Position numbers and translations under genes: made by a program. From NCBI GenBank assembly GCA_937925645.1, contig CALAMB010000430.1, forward strand, positions 1 through 26,452: 26,452 nucleotides of DNA. The letters are read 5' to 3'. Numbering within the stretch: position 1 is the stretch's first letter; each line of letters starts with the position of its first letter. The notes beneath the pieces are model-generated. The model saw only the letters and a program-made list of their open reading frames with translations, did not search any database and was not told the origin of the DNA. This document shows positions 6,896-14,534 of the stretch, piece after piece. The stretch comes from an uncultured Acidobacteriota bacterium. GTDB lineage: Bacteria > Acidobacteriota > JAAYUB01.

Positions 6896-7882
6896 TCAGC
6901 CGCGCAACGCCGCCACCACTTGGCGGAATGGGATCACCCGGTTTTTCTGGACGATCCGCCGCTTGCGCCACATGGTCCGCAGCCCGCGGAGCGCCTCACG
7001 GTGAGCCCTCAGGAACAGGATCAGGCGCCCGCGCCCGAGATGATAGGCCAGACTCCGGGCCAGCTCCAACGCCAGCAACGGTCCTGCCAGCCAGAAATAA
7101 CTCCCTGGACAGTTCTTGACCAGAAAGAACACCCGATTCCGAACCAACATGAAGTGTTTACTTCGATAATCACTATTTTTCAAGATTTCCGCATTATATC
7201 GACCGACGCTTCCCCCCTCGTGGTGGAAAACCGTCCACTCCGGCAGCAGGCACCCCCGACCGCCGCCGAGAAAGGCCCGAAAGAACAGATCCACATCCTC
7301 GTAGTACATGAAGAAATCTTCGTCAAACGCCCCATATTGTTCGAAAAATTCACGCCGAAACAACACCGCGGAACAGGATGCGGCCGTGATGGGCTGACGA
7401 CCGGCACGGCGGGGCTTGTCCGCCGGCTGACCGCAGCCGCGCTTAAAGGGCATGAGGCGCAGGTTGACGCCGTCGCCGGCGCTGTCGACGATCCCCCGCT
7501 CGCCGTAGCGCAGCACCAGCGGAGCGGCGAAGTCATACGCCGGTTCGGCGTCGAGGAACCGCCGGCAGCCGTCAAGCCAGTCGTCGGACCAGGCGGTGTC
7601 GTTGTTGATCACGGCGACGTAGCGTCCCGCCGCGGTGTGGAGCCCCTGGTTCACCGCGCGGGCGAATCCGGCGTTGACCGTGTTTTCGATGACCCGGGCG
7701 CGCGGACTGAGCGAGCGGACGAGATCCGCCGAGCCGTCCGAGGATCCGTTGTCCACCACGAGGATCTCCAGGCGGGCGGCCGAATTCCCCGCCCCAAGGC
7801 ACGCCAGCACCTCGCGGAGGAACGCCGCGCCGTTCCAGTTCGGAATGATCACGCTGATTTCGGGATCAGACCGTGATTGCAC
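6896..7882 (-). CDS. Family 2 glycosyltransferase (rhamnosyltransferase-like)
   Basis: The 328-residue protein has the GT-A fold layout of the GT2 family: EISVIIPNWNGAAFL near the N-terminus, EILVVDNGSSDGS, NAGFARAVNQG, the nucleotide-sugar/metal motif region VINNDT, and a later FDEDFFMYYEDVDLFFR block with the acceptor-side ED pair. It resembles the WbbL/rhamnosyltransferase type that adds sugars to O-antigen or exopolysaccharide. The C-terminal 80 residues hold a hydrophobic stretch (SYFWLAGPLLALELA) followed by a basic tail, suggesting membrane association. It starts 13 bp after the ugd stop, so it is probably co-transcribed with ugd. Donor and acceptor cannot be read from sequence. Confidence 0.9.
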   Translation of the reverse strand: MQSRSDPEISVIIPNWNGAAFLREVLACLGAGNSAARLEILVVDNGSSDGSADLVRSLSPRARVIENTVNAGFARAVNQGLHTAAGRYVAVINNDTAWSDDWLDGCRRFLDAEPAYDFAAPLVLRYGERGIVDSAGDGVNLRLMPFKRGCGQPADKPRRAGRQPITAASCSAVLFRREFFEQYGAFDEDFFMYYEDVDLFFRAFLGGGRGCLLPEWTVFHHEGGSVGRYNAEILKNSDYRSKHFMLVRNRVFFLVKNCPGSYFWLAGPLLALELARSLAYHLGRGRLILFLRAHREALRGLRTMWRKRRIVQKNRVIPFRQVVAALRG

Positions 7883-7895
7883 GCGGCGCCCGCCG

Positions 7896-9224
7896 TCAGG
7901 CTTCGGCCGGATGGTCCGACGGGACCAGGCGGCCGATGCCGTAGTAGCTGAACCCCAACTGGACCACCTCGCGGGGATTGTAGACGTTCCGGCCGTCGAA
8001 GATGATCGGGGCGCGCATCAGTTCCTTCATCCGCTGAAAATCGGGGAATCGGTAGTCGTTCCACTCGGTGACCACCACCAGGGCGTCGGCCCCATGCAGC
8101 GCGTCGTAGTTGTTGGCGCAGAATTCGATGGCGTCGCCGAACACGCCCCGGGCGACGTCCATGGCGATGGGGTCGTGGGCGCTGACCGCCGCGCCCTGTT
8201 CCAGCAGGCTCCGGATGATGGTGATGGACGGGGCCTCGCGCATGTCGTCGGTCTTCGGCTTGAAGGACAGGCCCCACACCGCGATCTTGCGGCCCGTCAG
8301 GCTGCCGCCGAAATGCGCGATCACCCGCTCAGCCATCAGGGCCTTCTGCCGATAATTGACGGCTTCCACCGCCTCGAGCACCGGCATGGCGAATCCGGCC
8401 TTGTGGGCCATTCGGATCACCGCCTGGACGTCCTTGGGAAAGCAGGAGCCGCCGTAGCCCACGCCGGCGAACAGGAACCGCTTGCCGATGCGGGAATCGG
8501 AGCCGATGCCGGTCCGGACCGCGTCGATGTCGGCGCCCATCCGCTCGCAGAACCCGGCGAACTCGTTCATGAAGCTGATCCGGGTGGCCAGCATGGCATT
8601 GGCGGCGTACTTGGTGGTCTCGGAAGACCGGATGTCCAGCACGTAGATGGGGTTGCCGGTCCGCACGAACGGCGCGTAGAGGGCTTTCATGATCTCGGCG
8701 GTGCGGATGTTGTCGGTGCCCACGATGATCCGCTCGGGCATCAGGCAATCCTCCACCGCCGTGCCCTCCTTGAGGAACTCGGGATTGGAGACGACGTCGA
8801 AATCATGGCTCGTGACCGCGCGGATCGTCTCGCGGACCCGGTCGCAGGTGCCCACGGGGACGGTGCTCTTGACCACCACCACCCGGTAGCCGTCGATGTG
8901 CGCGCCGATGGTCCGGGCCACCGCCAGGACGTGGGTCAGGTCGGCCGAGCCGTCCTCGCCGGGCGGCGTGCCCACGGCGATGAACAGGAACAGCGATTCG
9001 TGGATGGCGGCGACGGCGTCGGTGACGAAGCGCAGGCGGCCGCTCTCGGTGTTCTTCCGGATGAGCTCGTCCAGGCCGGGCTCGTAAATGGGACTGATCC
9101 CGTCGTTGAGCTTGCGGATCTTCTCGGCGTCGATGTCCACGCAGATGACGTCGTGGCCCGTGTCCGCAAAGCACGTTCCGGTGACCAGCCCCACGTAGCC
9201 GGTTCCGAACACCGCGATCTTCAT
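7896..9224 (-). CDS. ugd: UDP-glucose 6-dehydrogenase
   Basis: A 442-residue enzyme of the UDP-glucose/GDP-mannose dehydrogenase family. The NAD-binding motif GTGYVG lies at residues 7-12. The central helix region carries the sequence around GVGYGGSCFPKD with the catalytic cysteine at residue 261, and the C-terminal UDP-binding domain includes AVWGLSFKPKTDDMREAPS. It oxidises UDP-glucose to UDP-glucuronate with two NAD+, in the cytoplasm, for capsule or exopolysaccharide precursors. The start at 9224 is preceded by GAGGT. The gene has its own promoter in the 58-bp gap after the HAD gene and runs on into the glycosyltransferase gene. Length and motifs match the bacterial Ugd type; a GDP-mannose dehydrogenase is less likely. 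Confidence 0.95.
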   Translation of the reverse strand: MKIAVFGTGYVGLVTGTCFADTGHDVICVDIDAEKIRKLNDGISPIYEPGLDELIRKNTESGRLRFVTDAVAAIHESLFLFIAVGTPPGEDGSADLTHVLAVARTIGAHIDGYRVVVVKSTVPVGTCDRVRETIRAVTSHDFDVVSNPEFLKEGTAVEDCLMPERIIVGTDNIRTAEIMKALYAPFVRTGNPIYVLDIRSSETTKYAANAMLATRISFMNEFAGFCERMGADIDAVRTGIGSDSRIGKRFLFAGVGYGGSCFPKDVQAVIRMAHKAGFAMPVLEAVEAVNYRQKALMAERVIAHFGGSLTGRKIAVWGLSFKPKTDDMREAPSITIIRSLLEQGAAVSAHDPIAMDVARGVFGDAIEFCANNYDALHGADALVVVTEWNDYRFPDFQRMKELMRAPIIFDGRNVYNPREVVQLGFSYYGIGRLVPSDHPAEA

Positions 9225-9257
9225 AGCCGCACCTCAGGCGATCGGATTAAATCCCGC

Positions 9258-9286
9258 ACTATATAGGATTCATCGGCCACTTTCAA
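9258..9286 (-). promoter_or_regulatory. Internal sigma-70 promoter for ugd
   Basis: On the minus strand TTGAAA (9281-9286) and TATAGT (9258-9263) are exactly 17 bp apart. The -35 box overlaps the stop codon of the upstream HAD gene, so ugd and the glycosyltransferase gene can be expressed separately from it. Confidence 0.7.
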
Positions 9287-10275
9287 AGCAAATCGCCCGG
9301 CCCGGCGCCGTCCGCATCGGCCAGCGACGGCAGCCAGCAGGTGGGCCGGACGGGCCAGGCGCGCGGATCGCATGTTCGGGTGACGCCCGAGCCCACCAGC
9401 GCCGCGTCGATCCCGAAATCGATCGCCCCGCGGATGTCGGTCTCGAGCTGGTCGCCGATCATGACCATCCGTCCGCCGCCGGCCCGCCGGGCGGCTTCGG
9501 CGAACATCTCCGGGTGGGGCTTGCCCAGCCGCCGGAAGGCCGGCGCCGCGGTCGCGTCGTGCCGGAGCCGGAGCGCCGCCTCCAGGCACAGGGCGATGCT
9601 GCCGGCCGTCAGGCCGTAGCGTCCGCCGCCCTTGGGGAAGATCAGGTCCGGATTGGGGAGCAGCAGGTGGATCTCGCGGCCGCGGTCCAGCGCCCGCCAC
9701 ACGAGGCTCAGCGCCGCGTCCACCGTCTCCAGGAAGGGATAGCCGGTCTCGTCGCATACGACCAGCACGTCGGCGTCGGCGTCCGCGGCGACCGCCACCG
9801 GCACGCCGCCGGCCGCCGCGACATTCCGGCGGGAACCCTCGGGACCGAGAACGGCGCAGCGGCGTCCCGCCAGGCCGTGCCGGGCAAAATAGCCGGGCAG
9901 GAGCGAGCCGGAGGTGACGATGTGCGCCGCGGGGATGTCCAGTCCCCGGACGCGGTAGACCGCCTCCGTCTCGGACACCGTCCGCGATGCGTCGTTGGTC
10001 AGGATGTAAAACTCGCGGCCCGCCGCCCGCAAGTCCGCCAGCAGCTCGGCCGCGCCCGGCAGGGGGCCGTCGGCGTCGAGGAGCACTCCGTACGCGTCGA
10101 GGAGCAGCACGTCGTACGCCGCGATCAGCTCGCGTCGGGTGGCCCGCCGCAGCCCGCCGGGCGCCGCGCCCGCGGAAGTTCCGCCATGTTCTGAACCATG
10201 CATCGGTCCGCCCGTCCTTTCAACCTGGAATCCGCCGGGCCGCCCCGGGCGCCTGCCTTCGCCACCATCAATCAT
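9283..10275 (-). CDS. HAD-IIA superfamily protein with altered motif I
   Basis: A 330-residue NagD-like HAD protein. Motif I reads DAYGVLLD, followed 13 residues after the first Asp by PGAAELL as in NagD. The other motifs are ILTNDASRT (motif II), GKPHPEMF (motif III lysine) and MIGDQLETDI (motif IV). The usual second Asp of DxD is Tyr, recalling the DLWG form of another HAD-IIA subfamily (TIGR01459-like), so general-acid chemistry may differ or be lost. The substrate could be a sugar or nucleotide phosphate, given the neighbour ugd, but that is inference. Two starts are possible: 10275, with AGGA nine bases upstream, or 10203, with AAAGGA upstream. The first 45 residues are Gly-rich and unlike the family, so the later start is quite possible. 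Confidence 0.82.
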   Translation of the reverse strand: MIDGGEGRRPGRPGGFQVERTGGPMHGSEHGGTSAGAAPGGLRRATRRELIAAYDVLLLDAYGVLLDADGPLPGAAELLADLRAAGREFYILTNDASRTVSETEAVYRVRGLDIPAAHIVTSGSLLPGYFARHGLAGRRCAVLGPEGSRRNVAAAGGVPVAVAADADADVLVVCDETGYPFLETVDAALSLVWRALDRGREIHLLLPNPDLIFPKGGGRYGLTAGSIALCLEAALRLRHDATAAPAFRRLGKPHPEMFAEAARRAGGGRMVMIGDQLETDIRGAIDFGIDAALVGSGVTRTCDPRAWPVRPTCWLPSLADADGAGPGDLL

Positions 10276-10314
10276 ATTGAATTATCCTGGAGATGCAAGC
10301 CGGGTCGCGGCGAA

Positions 10315-10377
10315 TAAAAAAATCGTAACTCTTGCGAGTTACGATCTGATCGGTTTTGGGGAGGGTATCTGTTGTAT
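10315..10377 (-). ncRNA. Candidate small RNA or terminated leader with C-rich segment
   Basis: A minus-strand TATAAT at 10384-10389 predicts a start near 10377. The terminator at 10316-10345 would end the transcript about 62 bases later. The unpaired 5' part carries CCCTCCCC (complement of 10358-10365), the exact complement of GGGGAGGG. That matches Shine-Dalgarno sequences such as GGGAGG and GGGGAGG used by several genes in this window. It could be a trans-acting small RNA or simply the attenuated leader of the HAD gene at 10275. No covariance evidence is available. Confidence 0.35.
10316..10345 (-). terminator. Strong intrinsic terminator ahead of the HAD gene
   Basis: Arms ATCGTAACTC (10322-10331) and GAGTTACGAT (10336-10345) pair perfectly over 10 bp. 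Read on the minus strand, the loop is GCAA, a GNRA tetraloop, and the stem is followed by six T residues (10316-10321). No protein gene on the minus strand lies between it and the upstream divergent gene, so it must end a short transcript or act as a leader attenuator. Confidence 0.85.
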
Positions 10378-10383
10378 GAATCG

Positions 10384-10425
10384 ATTATAATTCCGCGGCT
10401 ACGAATCGGTGTGACCCCCGTCACT
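10384..10425 (-). promoter_or_regulatory. CRP-like operator at class II spacing from a TATAAT box
   Basis: TGTGA (10410-10414), six bases, then TCACT (10421-10425) matches the CRP/FNR-superfamily half-site pattern at nine of ten key bases. Its centre lies about 41 bp upstream of the start predicted from the minus-strand TATAAT (10384-10389), which has no recognisable -35 box. That spacing is typical of class II CRP activation. The regulator itself is not in the window. Confidence 0.45.
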
Positions 10426-10455
10426 AAAGTGAACAAAATTCAAACCAAACCTTGA

Positions 10456-10485
10456 TTGGATCCAATGCACCGGATGCGCTATAGT
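10456..10485 (+). promoter_or_regulatory. Predicted promoter for tupA
   Basis: TTGGAT (10456-10461) and TATAGT (10480-10485) with an 18-bp spacer. The -35 box lies inside the perfect palindrome TTGGATCCAA (10456-10465), a possible operator. The ATG is at 10559, with GAGGAG (10548-10553) just upstream. Confidence 0.5.
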
Positions 10486-10558
10486 GAGCGGGGAGTGAAC
10501 CGCCGCCGGCCCCCCGCATCTTGACTCCGTAGGCGGATCGCCGCACCGAGGAGCAGAC

Positions 10559-11380
10559 ATGAATCGACCGTGGCTATACCTGATCGGATTCGTTTTATTG
10601 GCGAGCGTTCCGATCAGAGCGGGCTCGCCCGAAACACCCATTCTCCGCCTGGCCACCACAACCAGCACGGACAATTCCGGGCTGCTGGATTACATTCTGC
10701 CCGCCTTCGAGAAGGAAACCGGCGCCCGGGTCCATGTGATCGCCGTGGGCACCGGCAAGGCCATCAAGCACGGTGAGAACGGCGATGTCGACGTCCTGCT
10801 CGTGCATGATCCCGAACTGGAGGAGGCCTTCATCCGGGGTGGATTCGGGCGGTACCGCCGGCCTGTCATGTACAACGATTTCATCATCGCCGGCGCCGCG
10901 GAAGATCCGGCCCGGATCAGGGGCTCCGCCACCGCGGCGGACGCCTTCCGCAAGATGGGCGACGGCCTGGCCCGGTTCGTCTCGCGGGGCGACGAGTCCG
11001 GCACTCACCAGATGGAAAAGCGCCTCTGGCGGCAGGCCGGAGTCGTGCCCGCCGGCCGGTGGTACGTCGAAGCCGGCCAGGGGATGGGCCCCGTCCTGCT
11101 CATGGCGGACAGCATGCGGGCGTACGTGCTCACCGACCGGGCCACCTACCTCAAAATGCAGGGCAAGCTCGATTTGGCGGTGTTGTTCGAGGGGGATCCG
11201 GTGCTGTTCAACCAGTACAGCGTCATCCCGGTCAATCCGGTTCGCCATCCCGGCGTGAACCATGAGTTGGCGGAACGGTTCGTCCGGTGGCTGACGGCCC
11301 CCGCCACCCAGACGCTCATCGGCAATTTCGGACGCTCGGAATTCGGCGTGTCACTGTTCTTCCCCAACGCCTCGCCCTGA
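10559..11380 (+). CDS. tupA: Tungstate ABC transporter substrate-binding protein
   Basis: A 273-residue periplasmic protein with a signal peptide (about residues 1-21, ending in VPIRAG). It carries the TupA hallmarks: LATTTSTDNSGLLDYILP, VIAVGTGKAIKHGENGDVDVLLVHDP, RRPVMYNDFIIAG and SRGDESGTH. These residues form the oxyanion pocket for tungstate (or molybdate) in the family. Tungstate would serve tungsto- or molybdo-enzymes such as aldehyde:ferredoxin oxidoreductases or formate dehydrogenases. The permease and ATPase genes (tupB, tupC) are absent: the next gene is convergent, with a single base between the two stop codons. The protein is therefore an orphan here, or its partners lie elsewhere. 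The TupA call is strong; substrate preference for W over Mo is by family. Confidence 0.92.
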   Translation: MNRPWLYLIGFVLLASVPIRAGSPETPILRLATTTSTDNSGLLDYILPAFEKETGARVHVIAVGTGKAIKHGENGDVDVLLVHDPELEEAFIRGGFGRYRRPVMYNDFIIAGAAEDPARIRGSATAADAFRKMGDGLARFVSRGDESGTHQMEKRLWRQAGVVPAGRWYVEAGQGMGPVLLMADSMRAYVLTDRATYLKMQGKLDLAVLFEGDPVLFNQYSVIPVNPVRHPGVNHELAERFVRWLTAPATQTLIGNFGRSEFGVSLFFPNASP

Positions 11381-11381
11381 A

Positions 11382-14300
11382 TCACGCCGGACCGTTTTTC
11401 CCCCGACCGCCGGGCGCGTCGGATTCAGCCGCCGATCCGGTGTCAGCGGCCGGGTCCGGGAGATCGACCTCCACGAACTCCAGACCTTGCGGCGCCTGCC
11501 GCGGATCGCGCAGCAGTGCGCGCAGGATGTCGTGTTCACTCAATTCCGAAAGCGGCTCTTCGGTCCGGATCAAGCCGCACGCGCGCGCCCGGCCGGTATT
11601 CTTGGCGACATAGAGCAACGCGTCCACCAAGTCGACGATCTTGCCCCACTCCTCACGGGTCACCCCGTCCGCCCGGCCCAGCGGATAGAGGCAGAATCCG
11701 AGCGAGGCCGTCACCCGGACGGATTCGCCATGCCGGCCCTGTACGGTGACATGGGCCACGGTCTGCATCAGCTTCGTCACCAACCCCCTCAACCCACGGC
11801 TTTTGACATCCCGGGCGATGACCAGGATCTCCTCCCCGCCCCACCGGACCACCAGGTCGACGCCGCGCACCGCGGACCGGAGGGCGGCGGCGATCCGCTC
11901 CAGCAGGCTGTCGCCGGTCTCGTGCCCGTAGGAATCGTTCACCCGCTTGAAGTGGTCGATGTCCAGCATGATGATCGCCAGGTTGCGCTCCTCGATGGTC
12001 GTCGGGCCCTGCCGGACCACGCGCTGGATGTGGGCGATCTCTTCGGGCAGCTGCTCCGCCACCGCCCGCCGGTTGGCCAGCCCCGTCAGCGGGTCGGTTC
12101 GAACCATCGCCTCGAGCTTCACGTTCTGGTCGGAAATCACGCGGTTGGCTTCCGCCAGATCCGCCGTCCGTTCCGCCACGATCCGCTCCAGCACCTGCCG
12201 GCGCCGCCGTTCCGACAATGCCCGGAATCCGACCACCGACGTCGAGAGGATGGCCACGCCGGCCAGAACCAGCAGGCGGAACCAGAGGGTGCTGTACCAG
12301 GGCGGGTGGATCCGCAGCGCCAGTTGCAGGGGCTCGGGCGCCCACACGCCGTCGCTGTTCTCCGCCTGAAGCATGAACGTGTAATCGCCCGGCGGAACCC
12401 GCCGGTACACGGCCTGGCTGTCCGGGCTGGAAGCGGTCCAGTCCCGGTCGAGATTGACCAACTGCCAGCGGAACCGCACCCGCTCGGGCCAGGTGAAACT
12501 CAGCGCCGTGAATTCGAAGTGCAGGTCGTTATCGTCCGGCTCGAGGTCGAAACTCGGGACGGGCCGGCCCGAAGCCGCGTGCATCAGCCGAAAGCCACGG
12601 AGCGGTTGACCGTTGACCAGCACCTTTTCCAGCACCAGCGAGGGCGGCTGCATGTTGGCGCGCAACACGCCCGGCTCCGCCACCGTCACCCCGCTGATCA
12701 TGCCCAGCCAGAGCCGGCCGTGGCTGTCGCGGAAAGCGGCGTTCTGGGCCGCTTCGATGTGGGACATCCCGCTGGCGTCCGTGTACACCCGGTCCACCCG
12801 CCCGTCCGGGCTGACCAGGGCGACGCCGCGCGTGGTGCCCGCCCAGACGCGATGATGGTTGTCCTCGACGAGGAACCAGACGCTCTTGCTGGGCAGGCCG
12901 CCGCGTGTCGTCACGGTGAAATCGCCCGGGCCGTCGAGGGGATGGACCCAGATCCCCGTGTCCGTCCCCGCCCAGACCCGGTCCTGCTCATCCACCCGGA
13001 TGCACCACACCCGGTCGTCCGGCAGTCCCTGACGCGTCGTCCATGTCTGGAACGCGACGCCGTCGAACCGGACGACGCCGCCGCCGTACGCGGCCATCCA
13101 GATGGCCCCCGTGCCGTCCTCGGCCAGACTCATGACGTGCCGGCCGGGGATATCGGCGCCGGACCGCCACGTGGTCCAGTCGTTGTCGCGGAACCGGCTC
13201 ACGCCGCCCTCGGTGGCCACCCAGACCGCCCCGTCCCGGGCCTTCAGGAGGGAAAACACCGAGTCGTGGGGGATGCCCTCACCGGCATGCCAGACCCGGA
13301 TTTTCCGGCGGCTCCGATCAACGTGCGCCAGCCCTTCGCTCGTCCCCACCCACAGGTTGCTCCCGTCTGCCGCCAGGCAGATCGCCCGATCGCTCGGCAG
13401 ACCGTCCGCGGCCGTCAGTCGCGGGCCCCAGTGACCGTCGCACCAGGACGCGATCCCGGCGCCCAGCGTGGCCATCCAGACGCAGCCGTCCGATGTCTCC
13501 GCGAAATTCAGGACCAGCGGCGTCGGCAGGCCGGACTCCACGGTGAGCACTCGAAAGGCGCCCCGGACGGCCTGGTACAGCCCGTCCCCGTTCGTCCCCA
13601 CCCACAGGTTGCCCTCGCGATCCTCGAAGAGGATCCGGACGTCGTCGGTCGCCCCGGCGCGCAGGGGCTGATGGATAACCTCTCCTTCACCGATGCTGAA
13701 CAGACCCTGGCTGGTCCCCACCCAGATCTCGCCCAACCGGGTCACCCGCACCGCCCGGGGCCGCGGCAGATTCCCGGCGAACGGGACGGCCTCCGCGGGG
13801 CCGTCGGACGGGCGCCGCCACAGCCGGCCGTCCTCGTCGATGGTCCACAGGGTGTCGTCATGTCCGAAGACGGCGGCGGCCACTCGCCCGGTCTGTCCCG
13901 CCGGGCGCACGGCGATCTCTGCCACCCCGTCGCCGTCGACCCGCCACAGACTGCCGGCGCTCAGGACCGCCACCGCGCCACTCCGGGGAGCGGTGAGCAG
14001 GCTGTCCACCGCCAGGGGCGCGAACAGCGCGCAGCCCGAGCGGCCGGATTGGAACAGCCCCTCCCGGTAGCCGATCCACAGATCGCCGTTCGGCGCCGCC
14101 GCCAGGCCGCGGATCCGGCTGGCGGGCAGGCCCCGCCCGGCCAGCGGATGCTGGAGCCGCTCGCCATCCCAGTGCGCCACGCCGCCCGTGTCGGTGCCCA
14201 CCCAGACGCCGCCGTCGGCGATCGGCGCCAGGGACCAGACGAAATCGTCGGCCAGGCCGTCTTCTTTCGTGAGCGTCAGAAACCGCCGCCCGTCGTACCG

Positions 14301-14504
14301 GGACACCCCCCCGTTCGTTCCCACCCACAGGTAACCCAGCGCGTCCTGGGTGACGGCCCGCACCTGCGACTGGGCCAGCCCCTCCTTGACAGACACGTGG
14401 CGCATGGACAACTGCTGGCCGGAAACCCAGCCGGCCAGGCACAATAGCAGCAGCGTCCCACACGTCCGGCCAACAGCTGCTTCGAACCGGTGGACAGCCC
14501 CCAT
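11382..14504 (-). CDS. Propeller-sensor diguanylate cyclase (Reg_prop, Y_Y_Y, GGDEF)
   Basis: A protein of 1040 residues. A signal peptide or N-terminal helix comes first (to about residue 30). A long periplasmic region (about 30-650) carries many two-component-type propeller repeats of the form LWVGTNGGVSRYDG and IWVGTSQGLF, enough for two seven-bladed propellers. A Y_Y_Y domain follows (about 680-755, ending YTFMLQAENSDGVW), then one membrane helix (LLVLAGVAILSTSVVGF), a coiled coil and a GGDEF domain (about 845-1000). The active-site motif is GGEEI at 889-893, with an inhibitory-site RGVD at 880-883, five residues upstream. It probably makes cyclic di-GMP in response to an extracellular ligand. 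The ATG at 14504 follows GAAGGT; a GTG at 14519 is an alternative. The Ile in place of Phe leaves activity likely but unproven. Confidence 0.92.
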   Translation of the reverse strand: MGAVHRFEAAVGRTCGTLLLLCLAGWVSGQQLSMRHVSVKEGLAQSQVRAVTQDALGYLWVGTNGGVSRYDGRRFLTLTKEDGLADDFVWSLAPIADGGVWVGTDTGGVAHWDGERLQHPLAGRGLPASRIRGLAAAPNGDLWIGYREGLFQSGRSGCALFAPLAVDSLLTAPRSGAVAVLSAGSLWRVDGDGVAEIAVRPAGQTGRVAAAVFGHDDTLWTIDEDGRLWRRPSDGPAEAVPFAGNLPRPRAVRVTRLGEIWVGTSQGLFSIGEGEVIHQPLRAGATDDVRILFEDREGNLWVGTNGDGLYQAVRGAFRVLTVESGLPTPLVLNFAETSDGCVWMATLGAGIASWCDGHWGPRLTAADGLPSDRAICLAADGSNLWVGTSEGLAHVDRSRRKIRVWHAGEGIPHDSVFSLLKARDGAVWVATEGGVSRFRDNDWTTWRSGADIPGRHVMSLAEDGTGAIWMAAYGGGVVRFDGVAFQTWTTRQGLPDDRVWCIRVDEQDRVWAGTDTGIWVHPLDGPGDFTVTTRGGLPSKSVWFLVEDNHHRVWAGTTRGVALVSPDGRVDRVYTDASGMSHIEAAQNAAFRDSHGRLWLGMISGVTVAEPGVLRANMQPPSLVLEKVLVNGQPLRGFRLMHAASGRPVPSFDLEPDDNDLHFEFTALSFTWPERVRFRWQLVNLDRDWTASSPDSQAVYRRVPPGDYTFMLQAENSDGVWAPEPLQLALRIHPPWYSTLWFRLLVLAGVAILSTSVVGFRALSERRRRQVLERIVAERTADLAEANRVISDQNVKLEAMVRTDPLTGLANRRAVAEQLPEEIAHIQRVVRQGPTTIEERNLAIIMLDIDHFKRVNDSYGHETGDSLLERIAAALRSAVRGVDLVVRWGGEEILVIARDVKSRGLRGLVTKLMQTVAHVTVQGRHGESVRVTASLGFCLYPLGRADGVTREEWGKIVDLVDALLYVAKNTGRARACGLIRTEEPLSELSEHDILRALLRDPRQAPQGLEFVEVDLPDPAADTGSAAESDAPGGRGKNGPA

Positions 14505-14534
14505 AATACCTTCAGTCACAGACGATAGCTGAAT

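Larger units (their letters stand above)
10276..10558. promoter_or_regulatory. Divergent regulatory region between HAD gene and tupA
   Basis: No protein gene is seen. It holds, from left to right, a minus-strand intrinsic terminator (10316-10345), a minus-strand TATAAT inside the palindrome ATTATAAT (10384-10391), a CRP-like palindrome (10410-10425), the palindrome TTGGATCCAA (10456-10465) and a plus-strand promoter for tupA. Confidence 0.6.

Noticed and set aside
11487..14447. 986-codon plus-strand open frame
   Set aside because: Antisense shadow of the propeller diguanylate cyclase in a GC-rich gene; the product is Pro/Arg/His-rich with no domain pattern.
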